Below are positions 1-6,569 of a stretch of 14,755 nucleotides of DNA, piece by piece. Every line of letters starts with the position of its first letter. Position 1 is the first letter of the stretch. The notes below the pieces were generated by a model. That model was not told the origin of the DNA. It searched no databases and was given only the letters and a program-made list of their open reading frames with translations. This DNA comes from JACPFV01 sp052386975 (GTDB lineage: Bacteria; Pseudomonadota; Gammaproteobacteria; Nevskiales; Nevskiaceae): assembly GCA_052386975.1 (NCBI GenBank), contig JBQTJQ010000190.1, positions 1-14,755 on the forward strand, in the 5' to 3' direction. Position numbers and translations under genes: made by a program.

Positions 1-1392
1 CTGCAGGCGCGCCCCGAGACGGTGAAGTCGCGCGCCTCGGCCAACACCTTGCGCCGCTACAAGCTCAAGGGCAGCGGCGAGAAGCTCGTCTCCGGCCGCG
101 CCATCGGCCAGAAAATCGGCGCCGGAACAGTGCGCGTGCTGAACAGCATCGAGCACATGCACCGCGTACGTGAAGGCGACATTCTCGTCACCGACATGAC
201 CGACCCCGACTGGGAGCCGATCATGAAGCGCGCGAGCGCGATCGTGACCAATCGCGGGGGTCGCACGTGCCACAGCGCGATCATCGCGCGCGAGCTCGGC
301 ATCCCCGCCGTGGTCGGCTGCGGCGACGCGACCGCAAAACTCCTCGAGGGCGCCTAGGTCACCGTGTCGTGCGCCGAGGGCGACACCGGCCATGTCTACG
401 CCGGCCACGTCGACTACGCCGTGGACGAGGTCGCGCTCGACCGCATGCCGGAAGTGCCGGTCAAGATCATGATGAACGTCGGCAATCCCGAGCAGGCCTT
501 CGACTTCGCCGCCCTGCCCCATCGCGGCGTTGGCCTCGCGCGCCTCGAGTTCATCGTCAACAAGCAGATCGGCATCCACCCGCAGGCGCTGCTCGAGCTG
601 GACCAGCAGCCACCCGAGGTGCGCAAGCAGATCGACCGCATGATCGCGCCCTACGGCGACCCGCGCGAGTACTTCGTCAAGCGCCTGGCCGAGGGCATCG
701 CCACCATCGCCGCAGCGTTCGCGCCGGAGCCGGTGATCGTGCGGCTGTCGGACTTCAAGTCCAACGAGTACGCCAACCTGCTCGGCGGCAAGAAGTACGA
801 GCCGCACGAGGAAAACCCGATGCTCGGCTTCCGCGGCGCCTCGCGCTACCTCGCGCCGGGGTTCCGGCCGTGCTTCGAGATGGAGTGCCGCGCGCTGAAG
901 TTCGTGCGTAACGAGATGGGCCTCACCAACGTGCAGGTCATGGTGCCGTTCGTGCGCACCGTCGAGGAGGCGCGCCGCGTGGTGGCGCTGCTGGCCGAGC
1001 TGGGCCTGGCGCGCGGCGACAACGGTCTCAAGCTCATCATGATGTGCGAGTTGCCGAGCAACGCCGTGCTCGCGGAGCAGTTCCTCGAGCACTTCGACGG
1101 TTTCTCGATCGGCTCCAACGACATGACCCAGCTCACGCTCGGGCTGGACCGCGATTCGGGCGTGATCGCGCACCTGTTCGACGAGCGCGACGCGGCGGTG
1201 CGGCACATGCTGTCGCTGGCGATCGCGGCCTGCCGCAAGCACAACAAGTACATCGGCATCTGCGGCCAGGGCCCGTCCGACCATCCGGATTTGGCGCAGT
1301 GGCTGCTCGACCAGGGCATCGGCAGCATCTCGCGGAACCCGGATACCGTGGTCGAGACGTGGCTGCTGCTGGCGCAGCGCGCCGCGCGCTGA
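1..1392 (+). pseudogene. ppsA: Phosphoenolpyruvate synthase, 5' end outside window, interrupted by an in-frame TAG
   Basis: PEP synthase converts pyruvate, ATP and water to phosphoenolpyruvate, AMP and phosphate in gluconeogenesis; it is cytosolic. The window opens near the end of the ATP-binding domain (LQARPETVKSR). The phosphohistidine swivel domain follows, with the motif GGRTCHSAIIARE and its catalytic His at codon 91 of the window, equivalent to E. coli His421. The C-terminal PEP/pyruvate barrel comes last, with SDFKSNEYANL, ENPMLGFRGASR, GSNDMTQLTLGLDRDSG and the catalytic Cys in GICGQGPSD (codon 421). The visible 463 codons match residues ~331 to the end of the ~792-residue E. coli enzyme. 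Codon 119 (355-357) is TAG between LLEGA and VTVSCAEGDTG; reading continues in the same frame to TGA at 1390-1392 with no other lesion. This looks like one nonsense change, perhaps CAG to TAG. If real, the product stops just after the swivel domain and the barrel is lost. Family assignment is certain; whether the gene is dead or the stop is a sequence error is open. Confidence 0.9.
355..357 (+). other. In-frame amber codon inside ppsA
   Basis: TAG follows GAG GGC GCC and precedes GTC ACC GTG TCG TGC in the uninterrupted ppsA frame. In E. coli the aligned stretch is continuous coding sequence, ending in VTVSCAEGDTG. Genome-wide reassignment of TAG is unlikely, because TAG also ends two other intact genes in this window (the REC-GGDEF gene at 1394-2335 and the M28 peptidase at 6570-8252). 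Confidence 0.9.
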
Positions 1393-1393
1393 A

Positions 1394-2335
1394 CTAGCGG
1401 CGGGTTGGCGGCGTCGCGACGATCGGCGCGTACAGCACCGGCTCCCCCGACGACTGGCGCTTGGCGCGGTACATGGCCTGGTCGGCGCAGGCCATCAGGT
1501 CCTCCAGCGAGGTGCCGTGGTCCGGGTAGAACGCCACGCCGGCGCTGGCCGACACGCTGACGTCGTGGCCGTCGACGTGCTTGATGCCCGCGATCAGGTT
1601 CTGCACGCGCCGCACGATCACGCTGGCCTGGTCGAGCTCCAGCGGCGGCGCCATCAGCAGCAGGAACTCGTCGCCGCCGACGCGCGCCACCGTGTCGATG
1701 TCGCGCACGCCGGTGCCGAGCACGCGGCCGACCGCGCGCAGCAGCTGGTCGCCGCAGGCGTGGCCCCAGGTGTCGTTGACCGGCTTGAAGCCGTTGAGGT
1801 CGAGGAACGCGACGGCGAAGCGCCAGCCCTGGCGCGCCGACAGCGCGATGGTGTGCGCGGCCAGCTGCTGCAGCAGGCGCCGGTTCGAGACGCCGGTCAG
1901 CGTGTCGCGCGTGGCGCGGCGGAAATCGTCCTCGCGCTGGCGCTCCACCGTGCGCAGCTGCTCGCTGCGCTCGATCGCGCGGCGGATCACGCGCATCACC
2001 ACCTTGGCCGCGTATTCGCCCTTGGTCAGGTAGTCCTGGGCGCCGTGGCGCAGGGCCTGCACCGCGAGGTCCTCGCCTTCGCTGCCGGAGATCACGATCA
2101 CGGTCTGGCCGGCGCGCGCGGCTCGCAGCCGGCGCACGTTGTCCACGCCCGAGCCGTCGGCCAGCACCAGGTCGATCAGCACGCAGTCGAAGGCCTCGGC
2201 GCGCAGCGCCGCCTCGGCGTCGGCCATCGACAGCACGCCGCGCATCTCGGGAACGCCCTCGGACGAGCCGGCGCGCAGCGCTTCCTGGAGCAGCTGCAGG
2301 TCGGCCTCGGAGTCCTCAACCAGAAGGAGTTTCAT
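1394..2335 (-). CDS. Response regulator with REC and GGDEF domains (diguanylate cyclase)
   Basis: A 313-residue soluble two-domain regulator that should make cyclic-di-GMP from two GTP when its receiver domain is phosphorylated. The REC domain covers ~1-120: acidic pair E7/D8, phosphoacceptor D55 (in FDCVLIDLVLADGSG), S83 and switch lysine K105. A charged helical linker (~112-142) leads to the GGDEF domain (~143-300), with DTLTGVSNRR, metal-binding D179 in LDLNGFKPVNDTWGH, and GGDEF at 220-224. An RxxD inhibition site (R211/D214) sits the usual five residues before GGDEF. The arrangement is like PleD or WspR in outline. It ends on TAG one base from the stop of convergent ppsA. The ATG has no strong Shine-Dalgarno sequence. 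It lies 62 bases downstream of a second regulator of the same architecture, so the pair looks like an old tandem duplication. No histidine kinase is adjacent, so the partner is unknown. Confidence 0.93.
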   Translation of the reverse strand: MKLLLVEDSEADLQLLQEALRAGSSEGVPEMRGVLSMADAEAALRAEAFDCVLIDLVLADGSGVDNVRRLRAARAGQTVIVISGSEGEDLAVQALRHGAQDYLTKGEYAAKVVMRVIRRAIERSEQLRTVERQREDDFRRATRDTLTGVSNRRLLQQLAAHTIALSARQGWRFAVAFLDLNGFKPVNDTWGHACGDQLLRAVGRVLGTGVRDIDTVARVGGDEFLLLMAPPLELDQASVIVRRVQNLIAGIKHVDGHDVSVSASAGVAFYPDHGTSLEDLMACADQAMYRAKRQSSGEPVLYAPIVATPPTRR

Positions 2336-2397
2336 GTTGTAGTGGGCAGAGTCTAGCGCAGCGCCCGCGCGACTCGCGGCGCGCCGGATCCCCGGAT

Positions 2398-3345
2398 TCA
2401 GGCGCGCAGCAGGGCCGGCGGCAGGCCTTCGGCGAGGCGGCGCTTGGCCGCGTACATCGACTGGTCGGCCCAGATCAGCAGGCTATCGAGCGTGCGGCCG
2501 TGCCCCGGGAAGAACGACAGGCCGATGCTGGCCGAGACGCGGACGTCGCGGCCCTCGACCTGCCGCAGCGCGGCGATCTTCTCGCGCAGGCGCATGACCG
2601 TCGCCGCGGCCTCGGACTCGGCGTTCTGGCGCAGCGGCGTCAGCAACAGCAGGAACTCGTCGCCGCCGACGCGCGACACCGTGTCGGTGGAGCGCACCGA
2701 CTCGCTCAGCAGCTGGCCGACCGTGCGCAGCAGCGCATCGCCGATGGCGTGGCCGTGCGTGTCGTTGACCCGCTTGAACTGGTCGAGGTCGATGAAGCCG
2801 ATGGCGAACGCGCCGTTCTCGCGCTGGGCCTGGGCCAGCGCCTTGTTGGCGCGATCCTCGAACAGGTTGCGGTTCGGCAGGCCGGTCAGGGCGTCGTGGG
2901 TGGCGATGAAGTACTGGTACTCGCGCAGCTGGTCGACTTCGTTCAGCACGCGATTGCGCTCCATGGCGCGGCGGATCACGCGCAGCAGGAAGGCGCCGTC
3001 GTAGCGGCCTTTCTCGACGTAATCCTGCGCGCCGCGCTGCAGCGTGCCGAGCGCGGGCTGCTCCTGGTCGAGCCGCGTCATCACCACCACGGTCTGGCCG
3101 CGGTTGGCGGAGCGGATGCGCTGCACGTTGTCGACGCCGTTGGCCTCGGGCAGCGCGAGGTCGAGCAGCACGCAGTCGTAGCGGCCATGGCGGACGCGGT
3201 GCTCGGCGTCGGCGACGGTCGGGGTGAACTCGAGGTCGAGCGCGACGCCCGCGTTGGCGAAGGCCTCGCGCAGCTGGCCGGCCTCTGGCGCGGAATCCTG
3301 GATGACCAGCACGCGGAGCCGGTGCTCGCTGGCGCCCTCGGTCAT
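2398..3345 (-). CDS. Response regulator with REC and GGDEF domains (diguanylate cyclase), paralogue of its downstream neighbour
   Basis: A 315-residue protein with the same architecture as the gene at 1394-2335. REC covers ~9-127: phosphoacceptor D62 (YDCVLLDLALPEANG), T90 and switch lysine K112. The acidic pocket reads Q16-D17, so the first of the two usual acidic residues is glutamine. The GGDEF domain covers ~148-305, with HDALTGLPNRN, metal-binding D186 in IDLDQFKRVNDTHGH, and GGDEF at 227-231. The RxxD inhibition site is R218/D221. Both REC domains share a GVDNVxRxRxAxxGQT stretch and an RxGAQDYxxKG stretch, which supports a common origin within this locus. The ATG follows a weak GGGGG stretch. 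An active cyclase is likely; control by phosphorylation is probable but uncertain given Q16. Confidence 0.93.
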   Translation of the reverse strand: MTEGASEHRLRVLVIQDSAPEAGQLREAFANAGVALDLEFTPTVADAEHRVRHGRYDCVLLDLALPEANGVDNVQRIRSANRGQTVVVMTRLDQEQPALGTLQRGAQDYVEKGRYDGAFLLRVIRRAMERNRVLNEVDQLREYQYFIATHDALTGLPNRNLFEDRANKALAQAQRENGAFAIGFIDLDQFKRVNDTHGHAIGDALLRTVGQLLSESVRSTDTVSRVGGDEFLLLLTPLRQNAESEAAATVMRLREKIAALRQVEGRDVRVSASIGLSFFPGHGRTLDSLLIWADQSMYAAKRRLAEGLPPALLRA

Positions 3346-3450
3346 CGTGCCCCCGTGCTCGGATGTCCCCGGATTCTGCGCAGCAGCGGCCGATCGGACT
3401 ATTAGACGATGGTAGACGCGATTACCGGCACGCGAAGGTTAACCGCTTGA

Positions 3451-4794
3451 TTACGATGGCGTTTCCGCCCTTCCGGCCTTGCGCGCGCGCTTGTGCTTGT
3501 ACATCGCCTCGTCGGCTTCCTGGAAGGCACCGGGGATCGAGCCGGCCAGGTCACGCATGGCGTGGCCCAGCGAGGCCGGCACGTTGGCCTTCTGCAGCCC
3601 CTGCGACAGGCGCTTGAGGATGGCGTTGGCGTGCTCGGGCTGGCAGCCGACCGACAGGCAGGCGAACTCGTCGCCGCCCAGGCGCGCCAGCACGTCCTCG
3701 CGCCGCGCCGCGATCTTCAACGCGTTGGCCGCGCGGCGGATGAAATCGTCGCCGCGGGCGTGGCCCTCGGTGTCGTTGATGCGCTTTAGGCCGTCGAGGT
3801 CGATCACGATCACGCAGGCGTTGAGGTTTTCCTTGCGGCAGCGCGCCTCGGCCTCCTTGACCGCCTGGTCCCAGCCGCGGCGGTTCATCAGCGTGGTCAG
3901 CATGTCGGTCATGCCTTCCGCCTTGGCCTGGGACTCGCGCTTGACGTAAATGCCGGTGCGCTCCTCCTCGAGGCGCGCCAGGAAGCGGCTGACCCACTCG
4001 GCGTAGCCAATGAACACGACGATGTTGGCGGTGACCATCAGCGCCGCCGCGAGTGAAAATTCCAGCGCGCCGAGCTTGACGATCCAGTACTGGATCACGC
4101 CCAGCGACACCGGCACCAGCACGATCGCCGGAATGATGCGCCGCTTGGCCGAGCCGGCCGCGCCTTCGGCAAGGTACGAGGCAACCACGCCCTGCGGGTT
4201 CAGGCACAGCGCCGCCAGCGCCAGCCAGAGCGTCAGGAAGGCCTCGGCCGCCGACATGCCGACCTTGCCGCCGCCGGCCGACGCATACAGGGCCGTCGCC
4301 TCGAACGCGTGGCCCATCAGGACCATGAACGACAGGAACAGCGCCAGGCCGATGCCGAGGTCGGCAAAGTCGAAGCGATAGGTGCGCGGCACGGCCAGGA
4401 ACCACAGCGCCAGCCCGAGGAACACCAGGATCAGCGCGAGCTGCGGCGCCGGCCGCCCCGGGTACGACCCGCCCAGCAGCGTGCGGACGGCTTCCGGGAA
4501 CAGGTAGCGCTCGACGCCGCCGGAGACGCTGAGCAGGTACTCGAGCAGGATCGTCGTGGCCAGCAGCACGACCAGGCCGGCCAGCGCCCGCGCCTGCCAG
4601 GGCGGCGCATGGCGCAGCACCAGCATCAGCGCGCCGGCGACCATGCCGCCGGCGACCGCGGTCAGCGGCATCACGAACAGCGCCGGCAGCAGGCCGCCCA
4701 GCAGGCGCCACAGCAGCGCCCAGCCAATCAGGCAGATCACGCAGGCTGCCAATGCGGCCACAGCCCCTGTCGTGGCCAATCGCTGCGGAGTCAC
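3451..4794 (-). CDS. Membrane-anchored diguanylate cyclase (multi-pass N-terminus plus GGDEF)
   Basis: A 447-residue protein from a GTG start at 4794. I chose this start because the longer reading upstream is arginine-rich, atypical and crosses into the divergent gene, and because a purine-rich GAGAGGGG lies just ahead of the GTG. Residues ~11-270 hold about eight hydrophobic segments (roughly 11-30, 33-60, 72-90, 118-135, 144-162, 182-198, 222-240, 247-266) that I cannot assign to a named sensor domain. A short helix (~271-296) links to a C-terminal GGDEF domain (~297-440). This has the metal-binding Asp in VIDLDGLKRINDTEGH (D332), GGDEF at 373-377, and an RxxD inhibition site R364/D367. The usual LTGLxNRR reads LTTLMNRR. 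It should make cyclic-di-GMP at the inner membrane in response to an unknown signal. It is transcribed in the same direction as the two REC-GGDEF genes, 105 bases upstream of the nearer one. Confidence 0.88.
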   Translation of the reverse strand: MTPQRLATTGAVAALAACVICLIGWALLWRLLGGLLPALFVMPLTAVAGGMVAGALMLVLRHAPPWQARALAGLVVLLATTILLEYLLSVSGGVERYLFPEAVRTLLGGSYPGRPAPQLALILVFLGLALWFLAVPRTYRFDFADLGIGLALFLSFMVLMGHAFEATALYASAGGGKVGMSAAEAFLTLWLALAALCLNPQGVVASYLAEGAAGSAKRRIIPAIVLVPVSLGVIQYWIVKLGALEFSLAAALMVTANIVVFIGYAEWVSRFLARLEEERTGIYVKRESQAKAEGMTDMLTTLMNRRGWDQAVKEAEARCRKENLNACVIVIDLDGLKRINDTEGHARGDDFIRRAANALKIAARREDVLARLGGDEFACLSVGCQPEHANAILKRLSQGLQKANVPASLGHAMRDLAGSIPGAFQEADEAMYKHKRARKAGRAETPS

Positions 4795-4862
4795 GCGTCC
4801 CCTCTCCCCGGGAATCCAATAAAATTGTACCGCCGGCACCGACCCCGGTGCATCCGGCCACC
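4795..4862. promoter_or_regulatory. Divergent promoter region between the membrane cyclase and the EamA transporter
   Basis: This 68-base gap between two divergent starts is the only AT-rich patch nearby (AATAAAATTGTAC around 4818-4830). Read on the minus strand it gives TACAAT at 4829-4824, a plausible -10 element about 29 bases from the GTG of the cyclase. On the plus strand TAAAAT (4820-4825) could serve the transporter. I see no good -35 match for either, so the exact promoters are uncertain. Confidence 0.35.
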
Positions 4863-5753
4863 ATGACCGACTCCCGCGACAGCGCCGCCCGCGCGACCGA
4901 CAACATGCGCCTCGGCGCCCTGTTCGCGGTGCTGGCCGCGCTGTCATTCTCGCTGATGGCCGCCGGCGTGAAGGTCGCCGCGCGGCAGGTCCCGGGCGAG
5001 CTGATCGTGTTCTTCCGCTGCGCGGTGGGCCTGCTGGTGCTGCTGCCCTGGCTGCTGCGCCAGGGCGCCGGCGCGATCCGCACCGAGCGGCTCGGCGGCC
5101 ACCTGTGGCGCGCGGCCTTCGGCACCTGCGCCATGTACCTGTTCTTCTACGCGCTGGCGCACCTGCACCTGGCCGAGGCCATCCTGCTGACCTACAGCAC
5201 GCCGCTTTTCATCCCGTTCATTGCCTGGGCCTGGATCCACGAGCCGCCACCACCGGTGATCGTCCCGGCCGTGACGCTCGGGCTGGTCGGCCTCGTGCTG
5301 ATCGCGCGCCCCGACGCCGGCCTCACGATCTCGCCGGCCAGCGCCGCCGGCGTGCTGTCCGGGATCTGCGCGGCGGCGGCGATGGTCAGCATCCGGCGCA
5401 TCGCCGACACCGAGCCGGCGCCGCGCATCGTGTTCTATTTCTCGCTGCTGTCGACGCTGATCGCGGCGGTGCCGCTGGCATGGAGCTGGAGCGCGGTCCC
5501 CGCCGGCATGCTGGCCTTGCTGGTCGGGGTCGGCGTGCTGGCCACGCTCGGGCAACTGTGCCTGACCCGCGCCTATGCGCTGGCGCCGGCCGCGCGCATC
5601 GGCGCATTCACCTACGTCGCGGTGGTGTTCGGCGGCCTGATCGGCTGGGGCCTGTGGGGCGAGCAACCGGACGCGGTCACCTTCGCCGGCATGGCGCTGG
5701 TGATCGGCTGCTGCCTGCTGGCGGGCTGGCGCACGCGCGCGAGGCGGGCATGA
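4863..5753 (+). CDS. EamA-domain (DMT superfamily) inner-membrane transporter
   Basis: A 296-residue membrane protein of the drug/metabolite transporter superfamily; the substrate cannot be told from sequence. It has a polar N-terminus (1-15) and then about ten hydrophobic segments in two EamA repeats (~17-148 and ~160-288). Typical family features are the FFRC stretch in the second helix of repeat one, the ALAHLHLAEAILLTYSTPLFIPFIAW helix pair, and in repeat two RAYALAPAARIGAFTYVAVVFGGLIGWGLWGE. The ATG at 4863 is chosen because the reading further upstream overlaps the divergent cyclase promoter and is proline-rich and unlike the family. No clear Shine-Dalgarno precedes it; ATG at codon 15 is the alternative. 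Its TGA overlaps the ATG of the next gene, so the two are probably translated together. Confidence 0.9.
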   Translation: MTDSRDSAARATDNMRLGALFAVLAALSFSLMAAGVKVAARQVPGELIVFFRCAVGLLVLLPWLLRQGAGAIRTERLGGHLWRAAFGTCAMYLFFYALAHLHLAEAILLTYSTPLFIPFIAWAWIHEPPPPVIVPAVTLGLVGLVLIARPDAGLTISPASAAGVLSGICAAAAMVSIRRIADTEPAPRIVFYFSLLSTLIAAVPLAWSWSAVPAGMLALLVGVGVLATLGQLCLTRAYALAPAARIGAFTYVAVVFGGLIGWGLWGEQPDAVTFAGMALVIGCCLLAGWRTRARRA

Positions 5754-6178
5754 GCGCGATCGTGCTGCCCGCGCCGCTGTGGCGGCGGCTCGCCAGCGCC
5801 GCCTACGACGCGCTGGTTCTCGCCGCGATCTGGATGGTGGTGGTGATGGCGGACCTGTTCCTGCTGCAGGGCGTCGCGGGGCTGCCGTACCACGCGCACC
5901 TGCTGCGCGCCGAGCTGATGCTGGCGACGCTGCTGTTCTGCGGCCTGTCGTGGACGCGCGGCGGCCAGACGCTCGGCATGCGCGCGTGGCGCCTGCAGGT
6001 GCGGCGCGTGGACGGGCGCCCCGTCACCTGGCCGACCGCGCTGGCGCGCTTCGCCTGGGCCTTCCTGGCCTGGCTGCCGCTCGGGCTCGGCGTCCTCTGG
6101 AGCGCGCTCGATCCCGCGCGGCGCGCCTGGCACGACCGCCTTTCCGGTACCGAGCTCGTACTCCTGCCCAAGAACTGA
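5750..6178 (+). CDS. RDD-family membrane protein
   Basis: A 142-residue protein starting in an ATGA overlap with the transporter gene. It matches the RDD family: an N-terminal basic patch followed by an Asp in the first helix (WRRLASAAYD, R12/R13 and D20), three hydrophobic segments (~20-40, 53-68, 99-119), the conserved GQTLGMRAWRLQVRRVDG loop (72-89), and the C-terminal DPARRAWHDRLSGTELV motif (121-137). Family members are small inner-membrane proteins, some proposed to act in ion transport; no specific role can be given here. It is co-transcribed with the upstream transporter. Downstream lies a long repeat-filled spacer. Confidence 0.88.
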   Translation: MSAIVLPAPLWRRLASAAYDALVLAAIWMVVVMADLFLLQGVAGLPYHAHLLRAELMLATLLFCGLSWTRGGQTLGMRAWRLQVRRVDGRPVTWPTALARFAWAFLAWLPLGLGVLWSALDPARRAWHDRLSGTELVLLPKN

Positions 6179-6187
6179 GGTTCCGGT

Positions 6188-6553
6188 GCTCGGGCCCGGT
6201 GCGCCCGTCCCACTACGTGGCTCGCCTCGTCGCCGCCCTAGCTCGCCTCGCCAAGTCTCGGCTCGCCGTGGGGCGGCGACCCCTCGGCCTGCGGCCTCGG
6301 GGCTCCGCTCGGCTGCGCTTTTACCTTCGTGATCCGGGCACACCGGGCCCGAGCGGATCGCTCATCCCCAGCGCACGCTTGCTGGTGAGCTGAGCGATAG
6401 AGGCGGGTCGTGGGCCTGGCGAGCGGAAGTAAGAGCGCAGCGAGACGGAGCCCTGAGCGAAGCGAAGGGTGCCGCCCGTCGCGAAGCCGAGCCATGGCGA
6501 GGCGAGCAGGGCGGCATCGAGCGAGCCATGGAGCGAGCAGGCCCACGACCCGC
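6188..6553. repeat. Nested imperfect inverted-repeat cluster filling the spacer between the RDD and M28 peptidase genes
   Basis: The 391-base gap 6179-6569 holds no credible gene. The left half is rich in CTCGCCTCG-like words and the right half in GCGAGGCGAG-like words. Segment 6218-6324 aligns with the reverse complement of 6429-6530, strongest at 6232-6253 against 6495-6515 (21 of 22 positions, one gap) and at 6300-6324 against 6429-6453 (20 of 25). Each half also has its own terminal arms: 6188-6207 pairs with 6335-6354 (19 of 20), and 6403-6418 pairs exactly with 6538-6553 (16 of 16). A smaller hairpin, ATCGCTCA (6357-6364) with TGAGCGAT (6391-6398), sits between them. This looks like two diverged copies of one element in opposite orientation. 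No transposase is present. It may also end both converging transcripts. Confidence 0.8.
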
Positions 6554-6569
6554 AACACAGCGACGCCGG

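Noticed and set aside
364..1392. Separate downstream protein starting at GTG 364 after the ppsA amber codon
   Set aside because: The GTG is the conserved Val codon of VTVSCAEG and has no ribosome-binding site; treating the whole as one interrupted ppsA is simpler.
3551..5134. Long minus-strand open frame (527 codons) overlapping the membrane cyclase and transporter
   Set aside because: It is out of frame with the GGDEF protein and consists of Ala/Arg/Pro/Gly-rich sequence typical of GC-rich shadows.
6179..6569. CRISPR array or tRNA gene in the repeat-rich spacer
   Set aside because: The repeats are inverted and irregular rather than regularly spaced direct repeats, and no cloverleaf was recognisable.
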